NCBI GenBank assembly: GCA_023101885.1
Contig: JALPQD010000294.1
Location: 1,849,501 to 1,913,500, forward strand
From: Typhlomys cinereus
Taxonomy: Eukaryota > Chordata > Mammalia > Rodentia > Platacanthomyidae
Direction: 5' to 3'
DNA: 64,000 bases
Shown here: piece by piece, positions 1 to 12,370 of the stretch
Layout: each line of letters begins with the position of its first letter
How positions within the stretch are numbered: position 1 is the stretch's first letter
Translations under genes and position numbers: made by a program
The notes under the pieces: generated by a model
The model's database searches: none
Seen by the model: the letters and a program-made list of their open reading frames with translations, nothing else
Told to the model about the DNA's origin: nothing

Positions 1-920
1 GCCTGAGGTGTAGTTTGGAGTCCCCTGAGAATTATCCAATGCTCTGGTTCACACTCAACCAAGTGATTCAGCATCTCTGCCTGTTGAAAGCTTGGGCACC
101 AGTGTGTTGAAAGCTCCTCAGTACTTTGAGGTGCATTCCTGGCTGAGAACAGTGGAGGAGGAGGCTCCTCGGTACCTTCTAGCATCTCCGTGTCTCTCTT
201 GGCTCTTGGATCTTGGCTCTGGATCCAGTCATCTTGTTTCCTCTGAGGCACATTCGCAGATCTATTGGCCACCCCCCCCCCTTTCTCTGCAGCACTTCAT
301 GTTTTCATAAGTTAAATCTTTTCATAGTTTCCTATGTTCCATCTGTTCACTAGAAAACTTGCTTTAATATTTCTAGCTAATTAGGATCCATGTTGATATT
401 TTGATTTGTTTGGACTTAAACTCACTTCCTGTCTGTTGAAACTGCATCTCTTAATCTCTCCTGTTTCCTAGGAGGTTGCTAAATTAATGCATCTTCTCAT
501 TTAATTATCCATGATGCTTAGCATCTAATTTAGTGCTGGCATATAGCACTAACTCAGCAAATATTTGTGGAGTAATGGCTCTTCCTTTTTCTGTAGTGCT
601 CATGTCAATTATTCAAGCAGCTTCTGAATTTTGTTGACTTAGGGTCTCCAACATAATCTAAATTCCATTTCCTTAGTGCATTAGCAGTCATCATTGCTTT
701 GATGTCAGGCATCACTGTACTCTCTTGATTCCAATGGCTCACTCTTCTCAGGTGCCTTCTTGCCTGGATGAACTGGCAAGGATTCAGTCTCCTTATCCCA
801 GTTTGTACAGTGCAGCCAAAGTAACTTTTAAAGAATATTTTCCTCAATCTTAAGAATAAGAATTCTTAACCCACTAGCAATGCTTTCATTATGTATAGGT
901 TTTTAAAATTATAAATATAG

Positions 921-1130
921 GCTTGATGAAATGCCTCAGTGGACAAAGGTGCCTACTTTCAAACCTAGCCATCTGAGTTTGATCTCTGTAATTCACTAAC
1001 CCTCGCATGTCTACTGGGGTACAAACATGCTCTATCATCTCTCCATCTGTCTATCCATCCATCCATCCATCTCTTTGTCCCTGTCTGCTTCTCTTTCATA
1101 CATAAAAATATACAAGAAATATACAAACTA
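921..1130 (+). repeat. RSINE1/B4-like SINE
   Basis: The tRNA-like head begins near GGCTTGATGAAATGCCTCAG with a degenerate A box, then a B-box-like CTGAGTTTGATC. The tail is simple (TCCATCCATCCATCCATC) and A-rich at the end. Sequence resembles the RSINE1-type rodent SINE body and is clearly diverged. Confidence 0.6.
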
Positions 1131-2246
1131 AGTTTTTATAGTCATCATTCAGTAAAAAGCCATTTATATTAGTAGGGTTTTTGTATTTACTTTGAACAAT
1201 TTCTGAATTCTAAAGCCTGTTTCTTATTACACTTAGGGTTTATTTTAAGGATTTTGTCTTTCTATACAGTGTATCTCTTAAGCAGTTACTTCTGGCATTT
1301 TGTGAAAAAAAATTTTAAAGCTGTTTTTTTCCCCAGAAGTTTCTCAGTTTTTAGACATGTTATTTGTAAGCAAACAAAATACTTTTTAAAATATATGATC
1401 ATATTTTTGGCATGAGGTGGGAGGATTTTAGAAAATATAACTTTAATAATATTGGTGCTAATGGTAAGAAAAAATTTGCTTTGGTTTGGAATTTACTGAT
1501 ATTTAGCTCATCACTAAGAATAACTCTAGATCCTTAAACTGAGACAGGCTTTTTAAAATCATATTTAAGAAACATCCATTGTTCCATTCCATCATGTCTG
1601 AAAGTTTAAAATCAAGACTAATGCTGAATTTATTGTTGAATCATTGTATTTGTCAGCATAAAAATATGCAGCACTTCCATCTATTAATGCTAAAAGTTCT
1701 ATTTTTAAATACCTTGATGTCAGAGCAATCCTTACATTCCTGAAACAAGCACTATTTGATTATGCTTTATTATTCCACAAAATGATGTTGGATACTATTT
1801 AACATTTTTTTGCTCATACAAACAGGGAGTAGCACTTCCACTTATTGGTAAAAATTCTGTCAGATACCTTGATGTCAAACCAATACTTATTTGCAAGATT
1901 AATAATCATAGCATGACCAATTGGTGTTTGTTTTAGGAATGCAAGGTTGGTTCAACATTGAGATGTCTAAAAACAGAAATGATTATATTTCTCTAGGGGA
2001 GTAGTATCTTAATAGCTTTCTATACATCATTTTTTTGATATAGTTTCTTTCCTTATTTGCTTTTAAAAACTCATGTAATAAGGATTAGCCATGGTATCTA
2101 CAGTGAAGTTCTCTCAAACATACTAACATACTGTCTATATTGTCGGTTCTGTTGATCATTCTTTCCCTGATGTCTCTGAGTACTATTTTCATATCTCTAT
2201 TAAGAACTGATCAAATATCTGAAATGCTCTTTGTTTTGTTTTTCTT

Positions 2247-3460
2247 TTCTCATATATTTATTTATTTATTAGTTTTACAAGCATATCGAGTACTAATCCC
2301 TGCTTCCCTCCATCCCCCTCTCCCTCCCATCTACTTCTCTTCTTCTCATCAATCCATTCCACTCCCTCCTACCCTCTGCCTGGCCATTTCTATGGATCTG
2401 AAGATTCCCTCCTGCTCTGGTTGGGGTTCAGGCCTCTTGTTATACCAAGTTTCCCCTTCTTGGGCAACCCTATTGATAGGGGCATTTCCCTTCACTTGTC
2501 CAGCTCTAGTCACTAAGGTTTCCATTGTGTGTTCTTATCTCTCTTGAGTTTCTCAATAGTCTATGGGGGCATGTAGGTATGTCAGTCATTATGCAAGGAT
2601 AAGGACAAGTCTTACTGCACTGAGTTCCTGGATACAGCAGTCCTGCCTTACGAAACGTCTTGTCCAACAGTGGACCTTCTCATCTTTAGTTTTTTTTATT
2701 ATTTATTCAGTTGTGCGTGTATGCATATGTGTGCGTGTGTGTATGTATGTGTATGTGTGTAGAACCATGGACGAACTCGGGAACCACCATGGACTGCCTC
2801 CACCTCCTCCTTGTTTACTCCACCCTGGGATTCACAGGCTATGCCCTGCTAGGACCAGAAACGCAGGCCGCCCCCACTTCTGCCTGGCATCTATACGTGG
2901 GATCTAGGATCCGAACTCAGGATCTTCTGCCTGCAAGGCCGAGGCTTAACCCCTGAGTCATTTCTCCAGCCCCTCATCTTTAGGTTCTTATAATCTCACC
3001 ACCCCCTCTTCTGTGAGGTTCCCTAAGCCTTAGACTGGGGAGAGATTAGGATGGCCTGATTTTGGAGGAGCATTGCTATGTTGCAGGTTTTCTACATTAG
3101 GGCTGGCCATCACTGTCCACTTCACTGCTCTTTTATTGGCCTAGGCTCCATCCTGTCATTGAATTGAGATTTCTCTCTCTATTGTAGAAGAAGACTTCTA
3201 GGCTGAGTGCTAAGTACTCTTCAACTCTATGAGTATAATTGTACCTATTTACAGAACAGTTTGGTATACTGTCTTCCTACTTATAGGTTCATTAGCTGTT
3301 TTTCCCTATTGATCTATTTCCTTTCCTTCTTTAGATTCTTGTTGTAGTTAACAGTAACAGGAATGTGTTCTGTTCTGACAAGTGGATCTTGAGTTCAATC
3401 AGAAAGCTGATGGTTGTGTCCTTGATACTCATGCCACTATTATACTGGTGGTCACTTGAG
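2247..3460 (-). repeat. Old rodent L1 3' UTR, split by a SINE
   Basis: A TATTTATTTATT tract at about 2250 is the old poly(A) on the - strand. It is followed by a polypyrimidine-rich, non-coding block characteristic of rodent L1 3' UTRs. The same family appears in the opposite orientation at about 60100-60520. The reading frames here are low-complexity artefacts. A SINE has inserted at 2690-2972. Confidence 0.65.
2690..2972 (-). repeat. tRNA-headed (B2-related) SINE with long tail
   Basis: On the - strand this reads GGGGCTGGAGAAATGACTCA, a B2/tRNA-like head with A and B boxes, then a body, a (CA)-rich stretch and A-rich tail. Perfect 11-bp target-site duplications (CTCATCTTTAG) flank it at 2679-2689 and 2973-2983. 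Other copies of the family lie at 19591, 22299 and 46674. The reading frames inside are not genes. Confidence 0.9.
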
Positions 3461-4901
3461 CCACACTTTTTTTAAATAACTTTCTATTTTTCAAATATCT
3501 TACGATAGTGACAGTTATATATACATCATTGTATCATCAATTGTGAGCATGGCATTTCATGTAGTAGATACTCAGTAACTGGTAGGTATGTCAGTGAGTA
3601 ACTGAAGAAAACACATATTTAGAGTCACCCTACCCTGCTACAGGGCTTCCTGAGGTACTGAAATTTGCTCCAGTGACACAGGGGGAAATATCAGCATAGC
3701 CTTTTGATTTTTTTAATATACTGCCTACCTGTGTTTCTGAACAGCACCCTAGGATACATATTTGAAAGATTCTATCTTTTGTGCTATTGCCATTGTGGTA
3801 GCAGGATGTTTGTTCAGGTATAATGAAGTCAAGAGAGTAGATACAGGGTCATTTTTTCATGAGGAGTTCTTCTCATAAACAAGAAGTATGCAGTTAATGA
3901 GGATGAGAGAAGTCCCTGTTCCATATGTTTAATGAGCACCTTAGATGCTACTCATGGCTCTATGCTCTAGATCCAGTCAGAAATTAGAGCATCCTTCATC
4001 ATGCTTATGCTGTAGTTGTGAAGTGGGACCAAAAGCAAATTAGTCATTGGCTAAATACATTGATTTCTGATTTGGAAGAGGGTTGTGGAATGATTCTAGC
4101 AGCCAAGTATTAAATATTTAAAGGGATCAGATTGGTTAGACAGTTGAAATGGAGTGAACAAGTCACTGCTGTAGTGAGCCTACATTGTCCCAGACAAACA
4201 TTGTCATAATTAGGAAAATGCAAGAAGGCCAGCCCTTCTTGCAAAGAATGAGCTGGAGCTGCTAACTAGAGACAATGTTAAAACAGCAGGAAGAACATGG
4301 ATTGTCCAGGGGGCTGCAGAGCATGATGGGAGCTTGGTTCCATTCTGGTATGTATGTAATGAGAAAGTATAGAAATTCTTGATTAGTGGAACATTATGAA
4401 CTGTTAAGCACATTTAAAGAGCAATTTGGCTGCTATGTGAGGAAGGAAGAGTTCTTCTTATTCTCCTAAGTACTATAATAAGAAATGGACAACCTCCAAA
4501 TACTTAACTAGGTTCTCTCTTGAGGAAGTACAGGATGATGTCTGTGTCAGATTTGGAAAAACACCATTGAGTACTAGTGAAATCTTTTTGGCTATTCCTT
4601 TTCCTCCTGCCTTCTTCCTCTATGAATAACTTTCAATGATTCTTTACTCAGACTATTTAGTTGTTTCATCCTCTAAGTTTCTCATTCCACACAATGCCTT
4701 TTGCCAATTTCATAGCATCATTAACTACTCCAGTATTATTGAGTCACAATGATAGAATTTTATATACCTGAAAAGAGATGAGAAACAGCTCTTAGCTTCT
4801 TTAAAAAGAGTAAACGGACCAAATTACTTCCTATGATCACCAGAGCAACATCATTATGATCCATTATTGAATTCTAGACAGCATAGAATACTGCAAACCT
4901 A

Positions 4902-4965
4902 TCAGTGAAACAAAACAACCTTTAAATTGATTTAGCAAAAACACTTAGCTGCTATGTCATGGCAG
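4902..4965 (+). repeat. Left arm of a perfect 64-bp inverted repeat
   Basis: Bases 4902-4965 are the exact reverse complement of 5666-5729, 64 of 64 by eye. The similarity stops sharply at both ends. The 700-bp spacer (4966-5665) shows no coding capacity. The outer ends read TCAGTGAAAC and GTTTCACTGA, but I find no target-site duplication outside them. Confidence 0.9.
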
Positions 4966-5273
4966 AAAAAAACAATAATAAATCTTAAAAGAGGGCTCAT
5001 CCCAGGACATTGTGAAAACTAAAACTAGCATAAACTTGGTTTCTGTCAGAATTTATTTTTATGTTTTTTTAAATGAGTGTTCATAAGAAAGAAGAGATCC
5101 CCTTTGTGTTTTTAGCCAAAGATGAAACCACATCAATAGGAAAGCATGGGTCTGTCTAAGGTCATGGTGGTAACATAGTGTTTCAAAGAACCACATTGTG
5201 TTTACCTAGCAATACAGAAGGAACACTCTGGCCTTAACTCCGCCTTCCTCTCCAGTACCTGATTAGCATTCTA

Positions 5274-5337
5274 AGTCTGGTGCACTGCTGTGTCTGAGCC
5301 TGGTCCACTGATGTGCCTAAGCCTGGTCTTCTGTATA
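5274..5337 (+). repeat. Short imperfect tandem repeat
   Basis: About three imperfect units of roughly 24 bp start with variants of CCTGGTCCACTGATGTGCC. Units differ at several positions and the last is truncated. It lies in the spacer of the 64-bp inverted repeat. Confidence 0.5.
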
Positions 5338-5665
5338 CCAAAGCTGACTTGTGCTGGCCTTCCACAGCCCAGCGGTTAAGATCTCTTCCCAGTTCCACCT
5401 TCAGTGACCAGTGAGGTCACATTAGTAGGTCAAACATACCCACATTAAGTACCATGGCATTTGATGTGTTCAAATCAGGTCGGTCTTCATTGGAACCCCT
5501 CAGTTGTTAGACATTTTCAGCACCCCTAGCGGGGTGTCCAGCAGAAACTCGTTATGTTTAAATATAAACTTATCCCTCTGCTTCAATAACTTTCTAAGAT
5601 TGCAAACTTTGTTTTGCTGATAGACTTTAATCCACCCTCAAATCTCCAGAGACATCTTTTCTCAG

Positions 5666-5729
5666 CTGCCATGACATAGCAGCTAAGTGTTTTTGCTAAA
5701 TCAATTTAAAGGTTGTTTTGTTTCACTGA
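5666..5729 (-). repeat. Right arm of the perfect 64-bp inverted repeat
   Basis: This is the exact reverse complement of the arm at 4902-4965. No further homology extends inward or outward, so it does not look like the ends of a diverged old transposon or a longer palindrome. Confidence 0.9.
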
Positions 5730-8260
5730 CATGAAACCCTTCTTCTGCCCCTGCAGAGACTTTTCCCCATCTTAAGAGTTTTATGTCTCTTCTCAGTTTC
5801 AAACTTGAGGCCTTGCTACATTTTTCCTGTCTTGCAACTTTAGTTGAGCTTTTAGCTTGTAATCTCCATGTACTGATCCACCCCATTTCTACCTCTATCA
5901 TCCAATCTAGCTTGCTTTCTTGAAGTGTACTTGGCATTCCATCACTATTCTACTCAAACTGTGGGTAGCTACTCCTCCTGATCTTTCAGAGGAGGTCTTC
6001 ACTTCATTGATTGGTAGCCAAGGAATGCAGTCTATGAGCATAGCTTATCTTTCAGTTCACCTCACATCACTCCTCTTACCCTTCCTGATGCTCAGAGATC
6101 CCTACATGGAGCAAGTACTATGTTATTTACTAGAATTCTGGAGGAGAGTTTTTCTTTTTGGCTGGTAAATTTTTTTTTCTTTTTTTGGATATGCAACTCA
6201 AGTGAACCTTTGTCCTTGAAATTTTTTCCTACTCCCTGACCACATACTGGAATAATCTGTGATTCCAACTTCATTGGAAATATTATACTACTTTTATAGC
6301 ACATTATTTTTTCTCTGTTACAATTCATATTAGCATATTTTTATCTTGGAGTAGGAACCCTGTCTTATTCATTATACCTCTCTTGTTCTGAGGAAAGCAC
6401 AGTGCTCTCTGTTAGATAGAGATTTGTTGAAAGATAAATCAAAGGGGAAGAAAGTTTATACTGAGGTGAAATATCTTTTAGCTGAAAATGTAAAGGATGT
6501 AAAGTTAAAGCACAAGAGGCAAAAAAGTGACATAATAATATCTCTGGTAGTTCTCTCAAAAGTTTCACTCTAAGTGGAGCATTCTTATTTTATACAGTCT
6601 ATGTGAACAGGATGTCATATGGAATCTGAAATAGCATAGGGTAATGCTACACTGTGGCAGAAGGTAGAATCAGAATGAATGGAGGCAAGCTACAGACACA
6701 TTTCCATTTAATATGTGAGAAAGCTTCCTGTGAAATAGACACTGTAATTGTCTGTCACAGGAATGTGATTTCTAAAGAGCCACTGAGCCCCCACGATAGA
6801 CAGATGATGCAGATGGAGGGCCATCTGCAGGAAGAGTTATGGAAGGAAGTCGTGCAAAGAGTCAATGTTCCCAAGGTCTTTAGACACTGTGATTCTATAA
6901 CTGTAACCCCCAATCATCCCGTCTGTTGTGGGGTTTTGAGCATCCATCACTGCAGACTAAAGTGCATTGACACAATCATTTTTTCTAAGATTTTAAACTC
7001 TGTGCTAGGAGCATTAAGAGATTTAGAAAGAAGGCCATCTCCAACCTCCCCACCTCTGTCCAAAAAGGCTTTCTAAATTTCAGGTGTTCTTCTTCGGGGA
7101 AAAATGCACTGTTGCTACTTTTATATTATAAAATGAAGACCTGGAAAACATCAGGAAGGATTGGCTTTGACTCCAGAGAAGGAACTGCCCAGGTGGAAGG
7201 AACTGTATGTTTCTCAGAAGGCTTTACCTTGAGTGGAGAGAGCTGGACCAAGCTTGAGTACTGACTCCACACTTACTAATGGAGATGTTAACAACAAACA
7301 ATGATTTGATGTCCTTAGAAAAGTGTCACTGAGCTTTAAGGCCCTTTCTTACATGTTTCTGAAAGTAGGCTTCTCATTCCATTTTTCTGGGGCATGGTGG
7401 AAGCACTTTTGTACAGAGGAATGAGCAATGGAACAAGCAGTGGCTGCTGGTTGCCTTCAGAACCTGGAGCTGCTGAATCCTCAGCCGTGAGTTGTTAATG
7501 GAGGGGCAGTGATTCCTTTGGGTTCAGCCAACTGAGCTATTCTGAGGCAGCCACGGCTGCACAGACCATGGGGTGTGAAAGGCCTTTTCTCCAGCAGCGA
7601 TTGCACAAGAATGCTGACTTATTTTGGAGTCCAAAGGCACAACCCCATCTTGATGAAAGGCCCCCAGCATCTGATAAGCTCCTCTGCACCACATCCTCCC
7701 AGGACAGCCACCGCTGCTGCCCTTTCATTAACGCATGCAGGAGGAGGATTTGTGCCTTTGCCTCTTTGTGGGACTTGGCAGCCAGCCACTGTCTAATGTG
7801 AAAAAGGGCTATGGAAGGCCTGGGCCCTTTGAAGCAGCGGCTGCTGGTGGCTACTGTGTGTGGCTGGGGCGTGGCCTCAGATGCTGCATGCCTTTGGTCT
7901 CACAGATTCCTCCCAGCCCTTGAGCATAATATGGGGTTGCCGTCCTGCCTGGAGTCAGCTGCTAGGCCTGTCAGATCTGCAAAGGCTCTGGGGTGCACAA
8001 GACCAGACTTCACTGAGGCTTGGGGAATGAGATGAGGGGTGTGGCAGTCTGGGTGACAGGACCAAGTCCCACAGTGATGTCCTTGTGATTGAGCTTCAGC
8101 TGATGCAGGGGAGGAGCCATCTGGCTGCCTGCACCTCTCCATGACCAGCCATGGATTCTTTTCTCTCTCTTTAGGCTTGCATGCTTGGCACAAAAATAAT
8201 TTTTCACGTGCTTGTGTCATGAACTTAAAGAGGTTATACAAGGAAAGGAAATAATGTGCT

Positions 8261-8671
8261 TGCCACAGTTACTCTTTCTATTGCTGTGAGACTTCACTCA
8301 TGCACAACTATTGGGGAGAAAGGGAGATTTATTTGGCTTGCAGTTCTAGATGGGAGACACAGTTCATAAAGGCAGAGAGGGAAGGCAGACAGCAGAATCC
8401 AGAAGTGGCTTAAGTCATGTTCTGAATTCTGGGTTCTGGGTTCTGATGGCAGCATGAGGGAAGAGGAGTTTGCCAGCATGGAGCAAGAGAGTTTCAGAGC
8501 TCTTCAACCTGGTAATTCCCTTCATCTGGTCTGCTACTGGAAGGTTCCATGCAGATTTAGGGTTGGTCTTTGTGATGCAAAGACAATCCAGACAATCTCT
8601 CCAGGTGGTCTGGCAGCTAATCCTTTAGTCAATCCCAGGTGTGGTCAAATTGACAACCAAGATTAACTAGT
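8261..8671 (-). mobile_element. Solo ERVL-MaLR-type LTR
   Basis: On the - strand this has the order of a rodent MaLR (ORR1/MT-like) LTR: a start near GGTTGTCAATTTGACC, a central CT/AG-rich part, GCCAAATAAATC polyadenylation signal near the 3' end, and an end at GTAACTGTGGCA. No internal region accompanies it. The start boundary is approximate and no target-site duplication was resolved. Reading frames across it are not genes. Confidence 0.7.
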
Positions 8672-8719
8672 AAAGTTCAAGATCACAACTGGGTTTTAAC
8701 CCAGGAATCTCTCCTCTAA

Positions 8720-8900
8720 CTCCCTTTGTGTCTCCTTCCTTTCTTCTTCTCTCTCTCCCTTTCCCTCCCCCTCTAACTTTTCCTCCTCCCTCCCTCCCTC
8801 TTTCCCTCCCTCCCTCCCTCCCTTCCTTCTTTCCTTCATTCCTTCTTCTTTTCTTCTTTCTTTCTATTCTCTCCTCTCCCTTTTTTCTCTCTTTCAGCAA
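8720..8900 (+). repeat. Polypyrimidine (CCCT/CTTT)n tract
   Basis: A long homopyrimidine-rich run with TCCC and TTCC motifs ends in mixed CTTTCT. It creates spurious arginine/glutamate- and serine/leucine-rich frames on opposite strands, which I do not call. Confidence 0.85.
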
Positions 8901-9199
8901 GAACTTTCTTATGCTTAATGTACTTTTTTCTTCATGTAATAATATACAATATTTCTTTGTCTATGATTCAGTTCTCTCCTCTTTACGTTTTTCTTTCTTT
9001 CCTCTCCCCTTTCCTTTTATTGTGAGATAATTGCAGATTCACAAGCAGATGTAAGAAAAAAATTAGAGAAATTTGGTGTACTTATTTTGCACAATGGATC
9101 AGCCTTGATTTTATTTTTATTTTAAATACTTTTATTCATTTTTTACCTTTAATTAACCTGCAGAGTAACAGATTTCCTCATGGTATTAAAACAGTTGTA

Positions 9200-9575
9200 T
9201 GCATTAATGTGTGTGTGTGTGTGTGTATGTGTACATGTGTACATGTTCATGCCTGTGTGTGTATGTGTATGCGTGTGCATGTCATGCCTATGTGTGTGGG
9301 TATCTGTATGTGTGGGTATGTGTATGTACATCTTCATGACTGTGTGTGGGGGTATATGTATGTGTAGGTTTGTGTATGTACATCTTCATGCCCGTGTATG
9401 AGGGGGGAGGTATGTGCATGTGTATACATGAGTGTGTGCGTATTCACAGTTCATGCCTGTGTGTGTGGGTATGTATGTGTGTGTGTATGTGTATGTGGGG
9501 GGTATGTGCATGTGTACACATGTGTTTGTACATGCACACATGTTCATGACTGTGCACACATGTGTGTATGCATAT
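9200..9575 (+). repeat. TG/TATG-rich simple-sequence block
   Basis: GTGTGT, TATGTG and CATG-containing units run for almost 380 bases with repeated longer phrases such as TGTGTATGTACATCTTCATG (9321 and 9372). All open frames here on both strands are Cys/Val or His/Thr low complexity. Confidence 0.85.
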
Positions 9576-9579
9576 AGAA

Positions 9580-9830
9580 GCCCAAGGACAATCCTGGCTA
9601 TCATCCTTAGGAATGCTGCCCCTCTCCTTTAAGACAGGGTCTCTCATCAACTTGAACCTCACCAATTCCACTGGACTGGCTGGCCAGCATACCCCAGGGG
9701 TCTCCTTGTCTCTGCTTTGCCAGCTGTGATGACGAGTTCATGTTACAAGGAGGGTTTTGGGGCTTGAAGTCAGGATCTCTGCTTTCAGGACAAGCATTTT
9801 ATCAACACCCTATGGCATTCTCACAAACCC
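9580..9830 (-). repeat. B4-like composite SINE
   Basis: The + strand contains AGACAGGGTCTCTCATCAAC, GGCTGGCCAGCATACCCCAG and the reverse of an ID-like head (AAGTCAGGATCTCTGC...CAAGCATTTTATCAAC). That order is the B1/ID fusion expected of B4-type rodent SINEs in minus orientation. Confidence 0.65.
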
Positions 9831-12059
9831 TTAGTTTTAGTTGATTCCCTGCTCCCCACCCCAACATTTCTTTCCTTTCCCTCTCCAGTATTCCTTTTTA
9901 TTTTCATGACACAGGTGTTTGATTACTCTGTGCCTTCTATCTCATGGTGCACCCCCTTCAATAACTTCTCTCCATGCTTACTTGTATACACATATATCAA
10001 AATTAGAAGTTAGGATCCCCCTATGTGGCTCTTCTAACATATGGTGCTGCAGGAGGTTCTTGAGGCACTGGTGGTCTTTAAGTCCCTCAGACTCAGCAGG
10101 CTGCCCCGTCACTTAGGAAGATAGTTTCGCTCAAGTGTCAGTCAGCCCTGCACTTACAAGCATTCCAGAACCAGCATTTCCTTATGTTTGGACCCAGGAT
10201 TCTTGTTGCCTCTCTGTTCCTGTCTCTGTGTACCTGCAGGACAGGTGTCGGAAGAGAGGAGAGGGATTATAATGGCAAATTATAGTCTGTCACAGACATG
10301 GAGTAAAGTCTCTGCAAAAATTCAAGAGGTTGGAGATCTGAGGGCTTAGAGATTATTAAACCCCTGAAGGTCCTGGACCACGTCCAAGGCAGGAGAGTGC
10401 CACACCCCTCCGAGTATCTTGACTTGGGCATTTATTCCATCTGGCCATATGAGGACAGTATTGTCCTGGGTTCTGTGAACTGCTTTAGCAAATTGATCAA
10501 ACCCAAGGTAGACGCATAGGAAGTCCAGTGTACAGTCAGAACCTCAGAACAACCAGGTCTTGTGACTCTCCTCAGAAGTGGGGGTGGCAACTTTGCACAC
10601 TGAGCCTTTTACCTGTGGGATCTGACTCCAGGCAGACAGTGACAGAACTGAATTATTCTGGGGGGCTTACAGCTGGCTCTTCCATGGACAGCCAGAGGCA
10701 GGTGAGGAAAACATTCCCATAGGGCAGCCAGAAGGGTCAAGGGTTGATTATATGGACTAAGGAGCCCAGTTTCCCTTTCCCCTTCCTTCACTGAAAGTTG
10801 TTTTCTTCTCAGGAAGGTCTTGTACTTTAGCATTTATGTTGTTATGTTTTCAAACAAAAATATGTAAAATTTAATGCACCGTCTTGGTAAAATAAGATTT
10901 CCTCCCCATAGACAGCGATTAGACTTTTTTTGTTACTGTCCTCTCCCTCCTCTCTCACCCCCCCCCCCAATTCTCTGTAGGAGGGACACTGGGAGATTCT
11001 GACTCTTCCTTGCAGGTACCAGGACTTTGAATCACGAGTCAGTCCACCAGCCTTACAATTGTTTTATAGTGAGTGTGACAGTGATGAATTGAGTTGAACA
11101 TGAATTTAAGAGAAAAGTGATTGATTTTCTGCCAGACAGTCATGCGTATGTGCTCCCTCCCTTTATTAGTAGGTATCCAGAAAAGTGGGACTTCTATTTC
11201 TGAAGCAAATGTTGGGAGAAAGATTTTACTATGACCAGCGCTCTACGTTGCAACCACTAGAGGGGAGCAGCGGCCAGGTTTCTTTCTACCTGCATGGCCA
11301 GTGAGACTCTCAGCAAGCTCAGCCCAAATTGAAATAATGAGCTCTCTCTAAAAGAATGGCAATTCTACCAATGTTTGTTGATTGTGGACACTTTCTCCCT
11401 GTGAAACTGATGTTTCATGCTTGAGCAAAGACAGCTCATCTTCCAAAAGGGGGATTTTTTTTACCAGCATGTTGAGCATTATTAATCCTAAAGCTAAAGT
11501 TGGAAATATTTCAAAATCTGGAAATTCTGAATGCCAACACAATACCATGAGTAGAAAATTCCTCTCCCAACCTAATATAAAAGCTGTGGTTCAAGCTCAG
11601 TGCACCGATATTGTAAACCTGCCTTCAGTCTGTGTGAGCCAAGTGCATGTAAAACAAACTAATCTAGGCTTTAGTCTCGGGCCCCATGCCCAAGAATATC
11701 TCATTGTTTATACGTAAATATTTCAAAATTATTTAAAAATCTGAAACCCCATACACTTCTTGTCTTAGGCATTTTGGATCAGCATTGCTCAAACTGTATC
11801 TTCTCTGACTTTAGCTTCTTTTATGCTATAGCCTCAAACATGGGGCAAGGAGAATCATGTGCATTAACTATGGGGCACAAGAATCATGTTCTCCATATAT
11901 GCTCTTCTCTATGGTCTTATGAAGGAGAGAACATTCAGGTTCCAGAAAATATGTGTGAGGGTTGTTGGGTTACTGCTGGAATCACAGCAAGTATATGGAA
12001 CTTCTTTTATAGTGAACGAAAGGAATAGGGACATGGAAGTAGAACAGGAAAGGGGTTCA

Positions 12060-12130
12060 AGGAAAGAGGAAATAAGAGAAGGAATTGAAGGAAGAAAAAG
12101 TCACATAGTGTTCTCTCTCATATGCAGAAT

Positions 12131-12168
<38 letters not shown>

Positions 12169-12370
12169 ATCAAATAGACATACACACACATAAATGACAT
12201 GAAGGCAAAGATAAGACTATTTGAGAAGGGGACAGGGACCAGTACAATAGGAAATGAGGGACAAAGCAGAGTGATGGAAGTGTGAATATGAGCCAGGTAT
12301 AATAATGTACATATTTAAAACTTGTCACAAGGAAATTAATTGTTTCATATGATTATAAAAATTAATCTAA
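12060..12370 (+). repeat. Old L1 3' UTR fragment with (TG)n
   Basis: The purine-rich block, TTCTCTCTCATATGCAGAAT, a (TG)n run at about 12134-12168, AAATGACATGAAGGCAAAG and GACAGGGACCAGTACAATAG follow the order of an old rodent L1 (Lx-type) 3' end on the + strand. It is non-coding. Confidence 0.55.

Noticed and set aside
4902..5729. Calling the 64-bp inverted repeat a DNA transposon
   Set aside because: No target-site duplication and no second copy in the window. Kept as a repeat pending a genome search.
6654..7076. 140-codon + strand open frame in the upstream intron
   Set aside because: Mixed composition but no recognisable motif, no splice sites in phase with Bmper and no sign of retroposition. 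Likely chance.
7537..8241. Cluster of overlapping frames on both strands in a GC-richer stretch
   Set aside because: Frames of 60-113 codons overlap mutually in several phases, as expected from locally higher GC and few stops. No domain or splice logic.
8667..9030. Arg/Glu-rich and Ser/Pro/Leu-rich frames
   Set aside because: Products of the polypyrimidine tract, read on the two strands.
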